Assembly (NCBI GenBank): GCA_021208965.1
Contig: JAJOJD010000040.1
Span: 1 to 40,528, forward strand
DNA: 40,528 nt
Reading direction: 5' to 3'
DNA from: Gammaproteobacteria bacterium
GTDB taxonomy: Bacteria > Pseudomonadota > Gammaproteobacteria > JAGOUN01
Part shown: positions 21,640 through 28,536 of the stretch, in pieces
How positions within the stretch are numbered: position 1 is the stretch's first letter
Layout of the letters: each line of letters begins with the position of its first letter
Program-made: the position numbers and the translations under genes
Notes under the pieces: model-generated
Seen by the model: the letters and a program-made list of their open reading frames with translations, nothing else
The model's database searches: none
Told to the model about the DNA's origin: nothing

Positions 21640-22637
21640 TTGCCTTTGGATGCCAAAGATAGTTTACTTATTTTTGGTCCAAGAGGTACTGGAAAGACAG
21701 CTTGGTTAAAAAACCATATGCAGGAACAAGAACACTTATATCTTGATTTACTCGATAACGCGACGTTTCGCCTGTTACTAGCCCAGCCAGAAAAATTAAG
21801 CGAATTGATCAAGCCAAATTTTAGAGGCTGGGTGATTATTGACGAAATTCAAAAAGTTCCCGCTTTCCAGAGGAGCTGGGGGATGACTTCGAGCTGACAA
21901 CAGCATTGCAGCTTGGAATGCTGCCCGCTATTTATACTTATGACAACCCAGCTTGATATTTAGCCACGTACATTGATGTTTATTTAAGAGAAGAAGTCAT
22001 GCAAGAGGGGTTAACAAGAAATTTCGCTGCTTTTGCTCGTTTTTTAGAAATCGCCAGCTTTTCTCAAGGAAACGTTATTAATGCATCGTCTATTGCTCGC
22101 GAAGTTGGGATTGATCGCCAGGTTATTCAAAATTATTTTTCAATTCTTGAAGATTTGTTGCTTGCAAAATTCTTGCCCGCCTTCACAAAACGCGCTAAGA
22201 GACGCTTAGTGACTTCAGATAAATTTTATTACTTTGATGCAGGTGTTTATCAGCAGTTACGGCCTAAAGGAATTTTAGACGCTCCAAGCGAGATAGCTAG
22301 CGCTGGGCTGGAAACCTTATTTTATCAAACAGTGTTAGCGCTAATTGCCTACAAAAAACTTGATTATCAGGTTTATTATTGGCGCACAGAGAATGGCGTA
22401 GAAGTTGATTTTGTTTTATATGGAAATAGCACATTGTTAGCTTTTGAAATCAAGCACGCGCAGACCCTACATTCACGGATGACGACGGGCTTGAAGCGCT
22501 TCAAGGAAGATTATCCAATGGCAAAATGTTATCTGTTGTATTTAGGTCAACAAACATTGTATCTACCTAATGAGATTATTGTTATGCCATTCGCACAGGC
22601 CATCGTGCAATTATCCTCTATTTTGTCATTATTCTAG
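21640..22637 (+). pseudogene. AAA ATPase with DUF4143 domain, internally deleted and interrupted by a stop
   Basis: A remnant of the ATPase family with an N-terminal P-loop and a C-terminal DUF4143 nuclease-like domain; the biological role of the family is not established. The N-terminal piece (from a TTG at 21640) has Walker A GPRGTGKTAW and Walker B GWVIIDEIQKVP. Directly after IDEIQKVPAF the sequence jumps to EELGDDFELTTALQLG, in another frame. By comparison with intact relatives about 50 to 60 residues are missing, including the usual TGSSARK region. An in-frame TGA then interrupts NPA-stop-YLATYIDVYLREEV. The C-terminal piece (21999-22637) is well preserved and holds EVDFVLYG and FEIKHA. 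Its end overlaps the convergent epmB by 20 bp. This is true decay, not a sequencing slip. Confidence 0.85.
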
Positions 22638-23628
22638 CGCAAAACAAATCAATAGGAACCTTGCTACCACAGCCTGGAACTTCACGAACCAGTCGTGGAA
22701 CCAAATATCCTGGCAGTCTTTCAATCAATCCTCGCATTAAAATAACCGCTTCATCCGCACTCACGTCAAAATGCGACGCTCCTGCTACTTTGTCCAGTAA
22801 ATGCAAATAATAAGGCAATACCCCTAAATCATATAAGCGATAACTTAAATCCGATAATGCTGAAACGGAGTTATTAATACCACCCAATAAAACGGACTGA
22901 TTGAGTAGCGTGACATTTGCATCGTGTAGTGCTCGCATGGGTGCGCGTAAGGACTCATCCCATTCATTCACATGATTAGTATGTAACACCATGGATACGC
23001 GAAAACGTGTATCATCAAGCATCAGCAATAAATCTTCTGTCACGCGATCAGGAATCACGATAGGAAAACGTGTATGAAAACGTAAATATTGAACCGACTC
23101 CAAACGCTCTAAACGCTGAATAAAACGCTTGAGAACAGCATCATTCGTCGACAGAGGATCACCTCCACTTAAAATAACCTCATTGACTTCTGAATGTTCA
23201 CGCAAATAATCAAAAATACTTTCCCAACCTTTAGTGCCCGGGTTATTATCTTCATAGGGGAAATGTCGACGAAAACAGTAACGACAATTAATCGCGCAAG
23301 AACCACTTAACGTCAACAATACCCGTGATGAGTATTTATGTAACAATCCTGACACAGGATTCACCGTGTCTTCTTGTAAAGGATTTTTACTAAACCCTGG
23401 ATTTTCTAGCAACTCAGCGGTTATGGGTAATACTTGCAACAATAAAGGATCATTGGGATCCCCTTTTTTCATGCGGTCAACAAAAGGACGAGGCACTTTA
23501 AATGGAAACTGAGTAAAATCAGTCAATATCGGTAAATCAAGGCGCGATAGTTCTAAATATTTCAACAAATCGTCAACATTTGTAAAAGAAGATTGCCATT
23601 GTTTTGGCCAAGAAGATAACATTGACAT
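22618..23628 (-). CDS. epmB: Elongation factor P (R)-beta-lysine ligase partner: lysine 2,3-aminomutase EpmB
   Basis: A radical-SAM, PLP-dependent aminomutase that converts lysine to (R)-beta-lysine for modification of elongation factor P. The radical-SAM cysteines are in SCAINCRYCFRRHFPY (C-x3-C-x2-C). A conserved SGGDPLS follows, and the region LLDKVAGASHFDV contains the PLP-lysine segment. I chose the Met at 23628, or possibly 23622, because the open frame further upstream runs into tRNA-Val. The length, about 336 residues, matches the E. coli enzyme. Neither efp nor epmA is adjacent here. The gene is intact. Confidence 0.9.
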   Translation of the reverse strand: MSMLSSWPKQWQSSFTNVDDLLKYLELSRLDLPILTDFTQFPFKVPRPFVDRMKKGDPNDPLLLQVLPITAELLENPGFSKNPLQEDTVNPVSGLLHKYSSRVLLTLSGSCAINCRYCFRRHFPYEDNNPGTKGWESIFDYLREHSEVNEVILSGGDPLSTNDAVLKRFIQRLERLESVQYLRFHTRFPIVIPDRVTEDLLLMLDDTRFRVSMVLHTNHVNEWDESLRAPMRALHDANVTLLNQSVLLGGINNSVSALSDLSYRLYDLGVLPYYLHLLDKVAGASHFDVSADEAVILMRGLIERLPGYLVPRLVREVPGCGSKVPIDLFCARIMTK

Positions 23629-23643
23629 ACCCAAAAAAACGAA

Positions 23644-23718
23644 TGGTAGGCACGATTGGTTTCGAACCAACGACCCCCACCGTGTCGAGGTGGTGCTCTA
23701 CCACTGAGCTACGTGCCT
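23644..23718 (-). tRNA. tRNA-Val, anticodon GAC, CCA encoded
   Basis: The minus strand gives acceptor stem AGGCACG/CGTGCCT, a D arm GCTC-AGTGGTA-GAGC, an anticodon stem CCACC/GGTGG with loop TCGACAC, and a T arm GTTGG-TTCGAAA-CCAAT, then discriminator A and CCA. Loop bases 34-36 are GAC, so valine. Base 33 is C where nearly all tRNAs have U. It lies just upstream of the epmB start on the same strand. Confidence 0.9.
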
Positions 23719-23779
23719 GAAGGCGGCCATTCTAACAGAAAATATTTTTATAGTGTAGCGGTTAAAATAAATATATCGT

Positions 23780-23785
23780 TATAAT
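23780..23785 (+). promoter_or_regulatory. -10 element of erpA
   Basis: A perfect TATAAT lies 29 bp before the erpA start codon. No clear -35 is seen at the matching distance. Transcription would start near 23792. Confidence 0.45.
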
Positions 23786-23814
23786 ATGACTCTGACCAAT
23801 CCGTTAAGTAAAAA

Positions 23815-24204
23815 ATGAACATAGTTACACCATATACGCCAGAAACAGTCGCCTTTTCTGAGGATGCCGCAAAAAAAGTCGCCGAGTTAATTGTCGATGA
23901 AGGCAATCTTAACTTAAAATTGCGTGCTTACATCACCGGCGGCGGTTGTTCTGGCTTTCAGTATGGCTTCACTTTTGACGAAACCGTTGATGACGATGAC
24001 ACCATCATCAGAAAAAAAATCCAACTGACTGATTCAGCAAGTACGTCTATTGAGGTCATTCTCCTCGTAGATCCGATGAGTATTCAATACCTAAGTGGCG
24101 CAAAAATCGACTATAAAGAAGATTTAGAAGGTGCTCGATTTATTATTGAGCAAAATCCACATGCAAAAACAACCTGTGGTTGTGGACAGTCTTTTTCTGT
24201 CTGA
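23815..24204 (+). CDS. erpA: Iron-sulfur cluster insertion protein ErpA, with a short insertion
   Basis: An A-type carrier that delivers iron-sulfur clusters to target proteins, including those of isoprenoid synthesis and respiration. The three cluster cysteines are C45 in [12 protein letters not shown] and C121/C123 in TTCGCGQSF. The conserved [16 protein letters not shown] is present. The protein has 129 residues against 114 in E. coli. Most of the excess is an approximately 11-residue insert (around [11 protein letters not shown]) between the FDE strand and the VDPMS motif. IscA is the alternative call, but LVDPMS and YGFTFD favour ErpA. It runs convergent with the pilin cluster, 22 bp apart. 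Confidence 0.9.
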   Translation: MNIVTPYTPETVAFSEDAAKKVAELIVDEGNLNLKLRAYITGGGCSGFQYGFTFDETVDDDDTIIRKKIQLTDSASTSIEVILLVDPMSIQYLSGAKIDYKEDLEGARFIIEQNPHAKTTCGCGQSFSV

Positions 24205-24226
24205 TCGAAAGGGAAACTCATCCAGA

Positions 24227-24628
24227 TCATACTCCATTATAAAACAACCATGACACGATCTTTTCTGCCGCCGTTTCTTCTACGACAACACGAAGCCACA
24301 TGTCGGCAAATGCTGTTTTTGATCGCAAACTATATTCAAGGTATGCTAACGAATGATGTTCATGTGCATAGCGATGAAAAGCATAATCAATTTTTATGCC
24401 ATTCCAGTCCAACTGACATGCTTTAACGAAACACTCTGGATTCTTCTGTTCAGTGTGCCGCAAAGAATTAAAAGCTTCTCTTAAGCTGATTTCAGCACGA
24501 TAGCGTTCGTCTAAATGTCGGCTAGAAAGTTGAGCAAAATAGTAATCTTCTTCCATCTGCATAACAATACCTGCTGTAAATAACAAAACAATTAATGTAA
24601 TCAATAATACATATCCTCTACGAGACAT
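24227..24628 (-). CDS. PilX-like minor type IV pilin
   Basis: A 133-residue protein with a prepilin-like start MSRRG followed by YVLLITLIVLLFTAGIVMQM, a short leader and a long hydrophobic helix. The usual Glu at mature position 5 is missing, as in many PilX proteins. The remainder is divergent and short. It overlaps the pilW end by 11 bp, which supports pilV-pilW-pilX order. These minor pilins prime assembly of type IV pili. No pilY1 or pilE follows, because the convergent erpA gene begins 22 bp away. The family call rests on context and the N-terminus. Confidence 0.72.
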   Translation of the reverse strand: MSRRGYVLLITLIVLLFTAGIVMQMEEDYYFAQLSSRHLDERYRAEISLREAFNSLRHTEQKNPECFVKACQLDWNGIKIDYAFHRYAHEHHSLAYLEYSLRSKTAFADMWLRVVVEETAAEKIVSWLFYNGV

Positions 24629-25385
24629 TATGCTTGGCCGCTAGAAGTTCGATTCGATTATGTTTTAAATCCTCCAAGATAAGAGTAACGACAGAAGGAT
24701 TGTTTAAAAAGTAAAAATGCTGAATATTTTCGCAGACTTCCTCCTGCTGCGAATTGACATCTTCCACATACAATGACGGAATTACCTCACCCGCTAGATT
24801 TTTTCTAGCTGTATTTTTAATAAAAAATGTACGTTGCACTAATTTTCCAATAGCGGCATCATCCATAGACTGCATCGTTAAGGGCGAATAAAAACTAATC
24901 GCTGTTTTTGAACCATTACTCTGCTGGTTGATCGATTGAATCTTAGCAACCTCAGCTTCCCAACACGTCTCTATGACGACGATATCATTAACGTGAAAAT
25001 GATGATGTCCCTCTATGAAAATTTGATTATCCTTTTGATTTAAAACGCTAAATGATTCTGCTGACATATATTGCGTTTTTAGGCTATCATCCTTCATGAT
25101 CAACCAATCTGAAGAAAGATAAGCCTGCGAATCCACAACCGTAGGTCTAGATCCCGCATTCACACACCCCAAATATCCTGCCATTTCAATATCCTTAACT
25201 AGCCAACCATAAGCAACATGATACTTTTCCATCAAGCCAATCGAGTCAGCAGCGACATTGAACGTTTTTTCAAGAAAAAAAGTATAACGAAATAGAATAA
25301 CGAGAATAAATGAACTTAAAAAAAGGCTGATCATGAATTCTAACAGCCCAGCACCAACAAACTTTCTATTATGGATGATGGGCAT
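24618..25385 (-). CDS. PilW-like minor type IV pilin
   Basis: A type IV pilus assembly minor pilin. I chose the ATG at 25385 (MPIIHNRKFVG), which overlaps the end of the pilV-like gene by 17 bp. An in-frame TTG at 25409 is the alternative. The prepilin peptidase site is FVG/AGLLEFMISLF, with Glu at mature position 5. A long hydrophobic helix follows, then AYGWLVKDIEMAGYLGC, a segment typical of PilW proteins. The length of about 255 residues is in range. It lies in an overlapping trio with pilV and pilX. Confidence 0.8.
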   Translation of the reverse strand: MPIIHNRKFVGAGLLEFMISLFLSSFILVILFRYTFFLEKTFNVAADSIGLMEKYHVAYGWLVKDIEMAGYLGCVNAGSRPTVVDSQAYLSSDWLIMKDDSLKTQYMSAESFSVLNQKDNQIFIEGHHHFHVNDIVVIETCWEAEVAKIQSINQQSNGSKTAISFYSPLTMQSMDDAAIGKLVQRTFFIKNTARKNLAGEVIPSLYVEDVNSQQEEVCENIQHFYFLNNPSVVTLILEDLKHNRIELLAAKHNVS

Positions 25386-25533
25386 ATACGTGGGCAATAT
25401 GTTGTTCAAGGGATTGAAGACCGCCTAGAACTGTACTGAGTTGCGGTGAAGTAATGGATACAGATACACCAACAATAAACAATGCGACCATGACTTCAAA
25501 TAAAGAACTACCGGATTGTGATCGATACAGCAT
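25369..25533 (-). CDS. PilV-like minor pilin, only 54 residues
   Basis: A short ORF with a clear prepilin N-terminus: a basic leader MLYRSQSG, then SSLFEVMVALFIVGVSVS, with Glu at mature position 5. It ends at QHIAHVYAHHP, overlapping the start of the pilW-like gene. The start has an AGGAA ribosome-binding site. PilV proteins normally have 120 or more residues, so this is the signal helix with almost no head domain. It may be a truncated gene or a genuinely short pilin-like subunit. It was found by direct translation of this stretch. Confidence 0.65.
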   Translation of the reverse strand: MLYRSQSGSSLFEVMVALFIVGVSVSITSPQLSTVLGGLQSLEQHIAHVYAHHP

Positions 25534-25653
25534 AAATTTCCTAGAATAAGAGGGAACAAAAAAATCAGGGCGGGATATATGGATGATACTGGGTTAGTGA
25601 ATTCACCACAAGCTGAAAAGTCATTGATCTTCTTGCCGCCGCAAAAGTAGGCA

Positions 25654-25688
25654 GGTAGAATGATCTTTTATATATCGTTCATTCTACC
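25654..25688. repeat. 10-bp inverted repeat immediately before rlmD
   Basis: GGTAGAATGA (25654-25663) and its exact complement TCATTCTACC (25679-25688) flank a 15-nt AT-rich loop that contains a TATATA. The repeat ends 2 bp before the rlmD ATG, where no ribosome-binding site is visible. It may be an operator or an mRNA hairpin. The function is unknown. Confidence 0.6.
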
Positions 25689-25690
25689 AC

Positions 25691-27025
25691 ATGCGAAAAC
25701 GCAAAAAACCTCTTCCTGTATTAACCGAAACAGTCACCATCGATTCACTGAGCCATGAAGGCAGGGGAATTGCGCATATTAACGGAAAAACAACCTTTAT
25801 TCATAATGCTCTCCCTGGCGAAAATGTTTATATAGAATACCGTTATTGCAGCCGTTCTTATGATGAAGGGGTCGCATCCGATATACCCGTATCATCAACT
25901 GAGCGTGTTCTACCGAAATGTGCACACTATCATGTCTGCGGCGGCTGTCAACTGCAACACATGACGATGGATTTACAACTTGAATATAAACAAAAAGTTT
26001 TGTTAGAACAGTTACAACATTTCGGCCAAGTACAACCCAAACAGATTCTACCTCCGCTGTCTGGCGAATCTTATGGATATCGCCGAAAAGCACGATTGGG
26101 GGTTCGTTATGTCGAAAAAAAATCACATCGCGTCTTGGTTGGATTTCGAGAAAGAAATGGACGCTTTTTAGCCGATATGCAAGCTTGTGAAGTCCTTCAC
26201 CCGATGATTGGAAAAAAAATTATTGAATTAAGCGAGCTAGTTGCAAGCATGAGCCTATACGAACATATCCCTCAAATAGAAATTGCTATCGGTGATGATA
26301 AAGCCGCCATTCTTTTACGACATATGAGGCCACTCACGACGAAAGATTTAGACATCCTGAATAATTTTTACCAAAAACACCATGTTGAGATTTACAGCCA
26401 CCCTAATTCACCCGAATCGATTAAAAAACTCTTCCCGAAAGATGGAAGAGAACGTCTATCCTACTGTCTGCCCACATATCATTTGGAATTCTTATTTCAT
26501 CCAACAGATTTTACGCAAATTAATCACGAAATGAATCAACAGATGATTCAGCGCACTCTACAACTCTTGGAACTTCAAGCAGATGAAACGGTGCTAGATT
26601 TATTTTGTGGGATTGGAAATTTTACCCTCCCTATCGCACGTCAGGTCAAAAAAGTCGTCGGTATCGAAGGGGTAAAAACCGCCGTGGATCGTGCTCATGA
26701 AAATGCCCGACATAATCACCTCGATAATGTAGAATTTTTTGTCGCCGATTTAAGCCAAGACTGCTCTAACATGTCTTGGGCTCAACAATATTACGACAAA
26801 ATTTTATTAGATCCTTCACGTGCTGGCGCAGATCAGGTCATGCCGCTTATAGCGAATATGCAAGCAAAACGTATTGTGTATGTATCTTGTAATCCATCCA
26901 CCTTATCACGCGATGCTGGGATTCTGGTGAACCAATACGGATACACTCTCGAGTCAGCGGGATTAATCAATATGTTTCCACAAACATCGCACATGGAATC
27001 TATTGCTTTGTTCACGAAGGTTTAA
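25691..27025 (+). CDS. rlmD: 23S rRNA (uracil1939-C5)-methyltransferase
   Basis: A SAM-dependent methyltransferase that makes m5U1939 in 23S rRNA. It begins with a TRAM RNA-binding domain (residues about 1-60). The [4Fe-4S] cysteines are in CAHYHVCGGCQ. The SAM-binding motif is VLDLFCGIGNFTLP, and the catalytic cysteine is in VYVSCNPSTLSRD. At 444 residues it is full length. The start has no clear ribosome-binding site and sits against an inverted repeat. In several Gammaproteobacteria rlmD adjoins barA; here it is followed by a BarA-like Hpt gene. Confidence 0.96.
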   Translation: MRKRKKPLPVLTETVTIDSLSHEGRGIAHINGKTTFIHNALPGENVYIEYRYCSRSYDEGVASDIPVSSTERVLPKCAHYHVCGGCQLQHMTMDLQLEYKQKVLLEQLQHFGQVQPKQILPPLSGESYGYRRKARLGVRYVEKKSHRVLVGFRERNGRFLADMQACEVLHPMIGKKIIELSELVASMSLYEHIPQIEIAIGDDKAAILLRHMRPLTTKDLDILNNFYQKHHVEIYSHPNSPESIKKLFPKDGRERLSYCLPTYHLEFLFHPTDFTQINHEMNQQMIQRTLQLLELQADETVLDLFCGIGNFTLPIARQVKKVVGIEGVKTAVDRAHENARHNHLDNVEFFVADLSQDCSNMSWAQQYYDKILLDPSRAGADQVMPLIANMQAKRIVYVSCNPSTLSRDAGILVNQYGYTLESAGLINMFPQTSHMESIALFTKV

Positions 27026-27060
27026 GTAGAATAACCGTCACACACTTCGGAGGAAGATGA

Positions 27061-27435
27061 GTGTTTAATTGTACTGAGATCCCAAAAATACATTATGATT
27101 ATCGTGCATCGATGCGTTTAATGCACAACAACGCTAATGTTGTTCAAGAATTAACAATGATGTTGAAAACTGCCCTCCCCAAATTTAAAGCCGAGTTCCA
27201 AAAAGCCATCCATGAATATAATATTGACGATATTAGAATGACCGCACATAAACTACACGGCGGCGTTTGCTATGTCTCTGTACCAAAATTAGCCTACTTA
27301 GTCTATCATCTTGAAACAGCCTGTAAAAAATATCCGGAAGAAATTGATCATATTATCGCGTATCTTATCCCCAGCATTGAGGCTTTAGAGGCTGAACTCT
27401 CTCAATTTGTAACAGGGTTTGTTGATAATGACTAA
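27061..27435 (+). CDS. Stand-alone Hpt (histidine phosphotransfer) domain protein, BarA-like
   Basis: A 124-residue protein consisting only of an Hpt domain. The probable phospho-acceptor is H63 in MTAHKLHGGVCYVSVPKL, which closely resembles the C-terminal Hpt of BarA/LetS-type hybrid kinases. The helical pattern before and after (VVQELTMMLKTALPKF, LVYHLETACKKYP) fits the four-helix fold. The start is a GTG at 27061, preceded by GGAGGAAG. Its stop overlaps the start of the following membrane-fusion gene (ATGACTAA). No kinase or response regulator is in the window. It may be a detached BarA domain or a separate relay protein. Confidence 0.85.
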   Translation: MFNCTEIPKIHYDYRASMRLMHNNANVVQELTMMLKTALPKFKAEFQKAIHEYNIDDIRMTAHKLHGGVCYVSVPKLAYLVYHLETACKKYPEEIDHIIAYLIPSIEALEAELSQFVTGFVDND

Positions 27436-28525
27436 ACGTATGATCATCATGTTACTCACCATGACACTTTTGTTTGGCTCAATCGCAGGATGGTATTTTT
27501 TAAAACAACATAAAATTCGTGCGTTCATGAAAGCGATGCAATACTCAACCACGACGGTTTCAACCACCACAGTAAAAAAAGAAATTTGGAAACCGATGAT
27601 TACATCAACAGGTTCTCTCGTTGCTATTAACGGGGTAAATGTGACCACTCAAGCCAGCGGGATTGTGACGAAAATTCGATTTAAGCCAGGAAGCATGGTG
27701 CAAAAGGGAGAAATTTTACTGGATCTTGATGACAGAAAACTACAAACGAATCTTGATAATGCGAAAGCGCAGTTATTATTTGCCACACAAAACTACAAGG
27801 AAATACAAGCATTGTTTCATGTCGGCGCCGCATCACGTAATTCCTTAGAATCAGCTCAAGCGAATCTTGCCGAAGCAAAAGCAAACTTAGCGGCCGCGGC
27901 CGTACAAATCACCTATTTACATATCCCTGCGCCATTTGATGGAAAAATTGGAATTCACCACGTGAATCTTGGTCAATACTTAGAACCTGGGGAAACCATC
28001 GCGTCATTACAACAACTCGATCCTCTCTATGTACAATTTTCTATTTCTCAGCAACAACTCAGCGATATTCAGATGGGGCAAGCGGTTGACGTCCATGTGG
28101 ACACCCGTCCAAACCATATTTATCACGGTAAAATTACCGCGATTGACTCACATGTGGACACTGAAACGCGTAACGCGCAAATACAAGCGACGATCCGCAA
28201 TGATGATAGACATCTTTTACCTGGCATGTTCGCACAAGTTGATATTCTTCTCGCGAATACAGACACCGTGTTGACACTACCACAAACCGCAATTAATTAT
28301 AATTTGTTTGGAAATTCAGTATTGGTCGCTGTTCCCGAGAGTAAAACAGACGATGGGCAAACGATTTATCAGCTTAAACTGCGCTATGTGAGTACTGGCG
28401 AGCAACGTCAGGGGCGGGTTGTTATCACCAAAGGCCTTGAAGGCAATGAGGAAGTGGTGAGTTCAGGTCAGTTAAAAGTCAACGAAGGAACTCGTGTGAC
28501 GATCAATAATCGTATTACGCCATAG
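27428..28525 (+). CDS. RND efflux membrane-fusion protein
   Basis: The periplasmic adaptor of a tripartite RND pump. The N-terminus (MTKRMIIMLLTMTLLFGSIAG) is a membrane anchor. The lipoyl half-motifs VTTQASGIVTKIRFKPGSMV and YLHIPAPFDGKIGIHHVNLG flank a coiled-coil hairpin with LDNAKAQLLFATQNYKEI. The beta-barrel domain follows. I chose the ATG at 27428, which overlaps the Hpt stop, so translation is likely coupled. The RND pump gene starts 11 bp downstream. No outer-membrane factor gene is nearby, so TolC or another channel must be encoded elsewhere. About 365 residues, intact. Confidence 0.94.
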   Translation: MTKRMIIMLLTMTLLFGSIAGWYFLKQHKIRAFMKAMQYSTTTVSTTTVKKEIWKPMITSTGSLVAINGVNVTTQASGIVTKIRFKPGSMVQKGEILLDLDDRKLQTNLDNAKAQLLFATQNYKEIQALFHVGAASRNSLESAQANLAEAKANLAAAAVQITYLHIPAPFDGKIGIHHVNLGQYLEPGETIASLQQLDPLYVQFSISQQQLSDIQMGQAVDVHVDTRPNHIYHGKITAIDSHVDTETRNAQIQATIRNDDRHLLPGMFAQVDILLANTDTVLTLPQTAINYNLFGNSVLVAVPESKTDDGQTIYQLKLRYVSTGEQRQGRVVITKGLEGNEEVVSSGQLKVNEGTRVTINNRITP

Positions 28526-28536
28526 GAAAACTCACG

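Noticed and set aside
23644-23670. epmB start at the upstream Met (23670)
   Set aside because: That extension overlaps tRNA-Val, and the family sequence begins near MLSSWPKQW.
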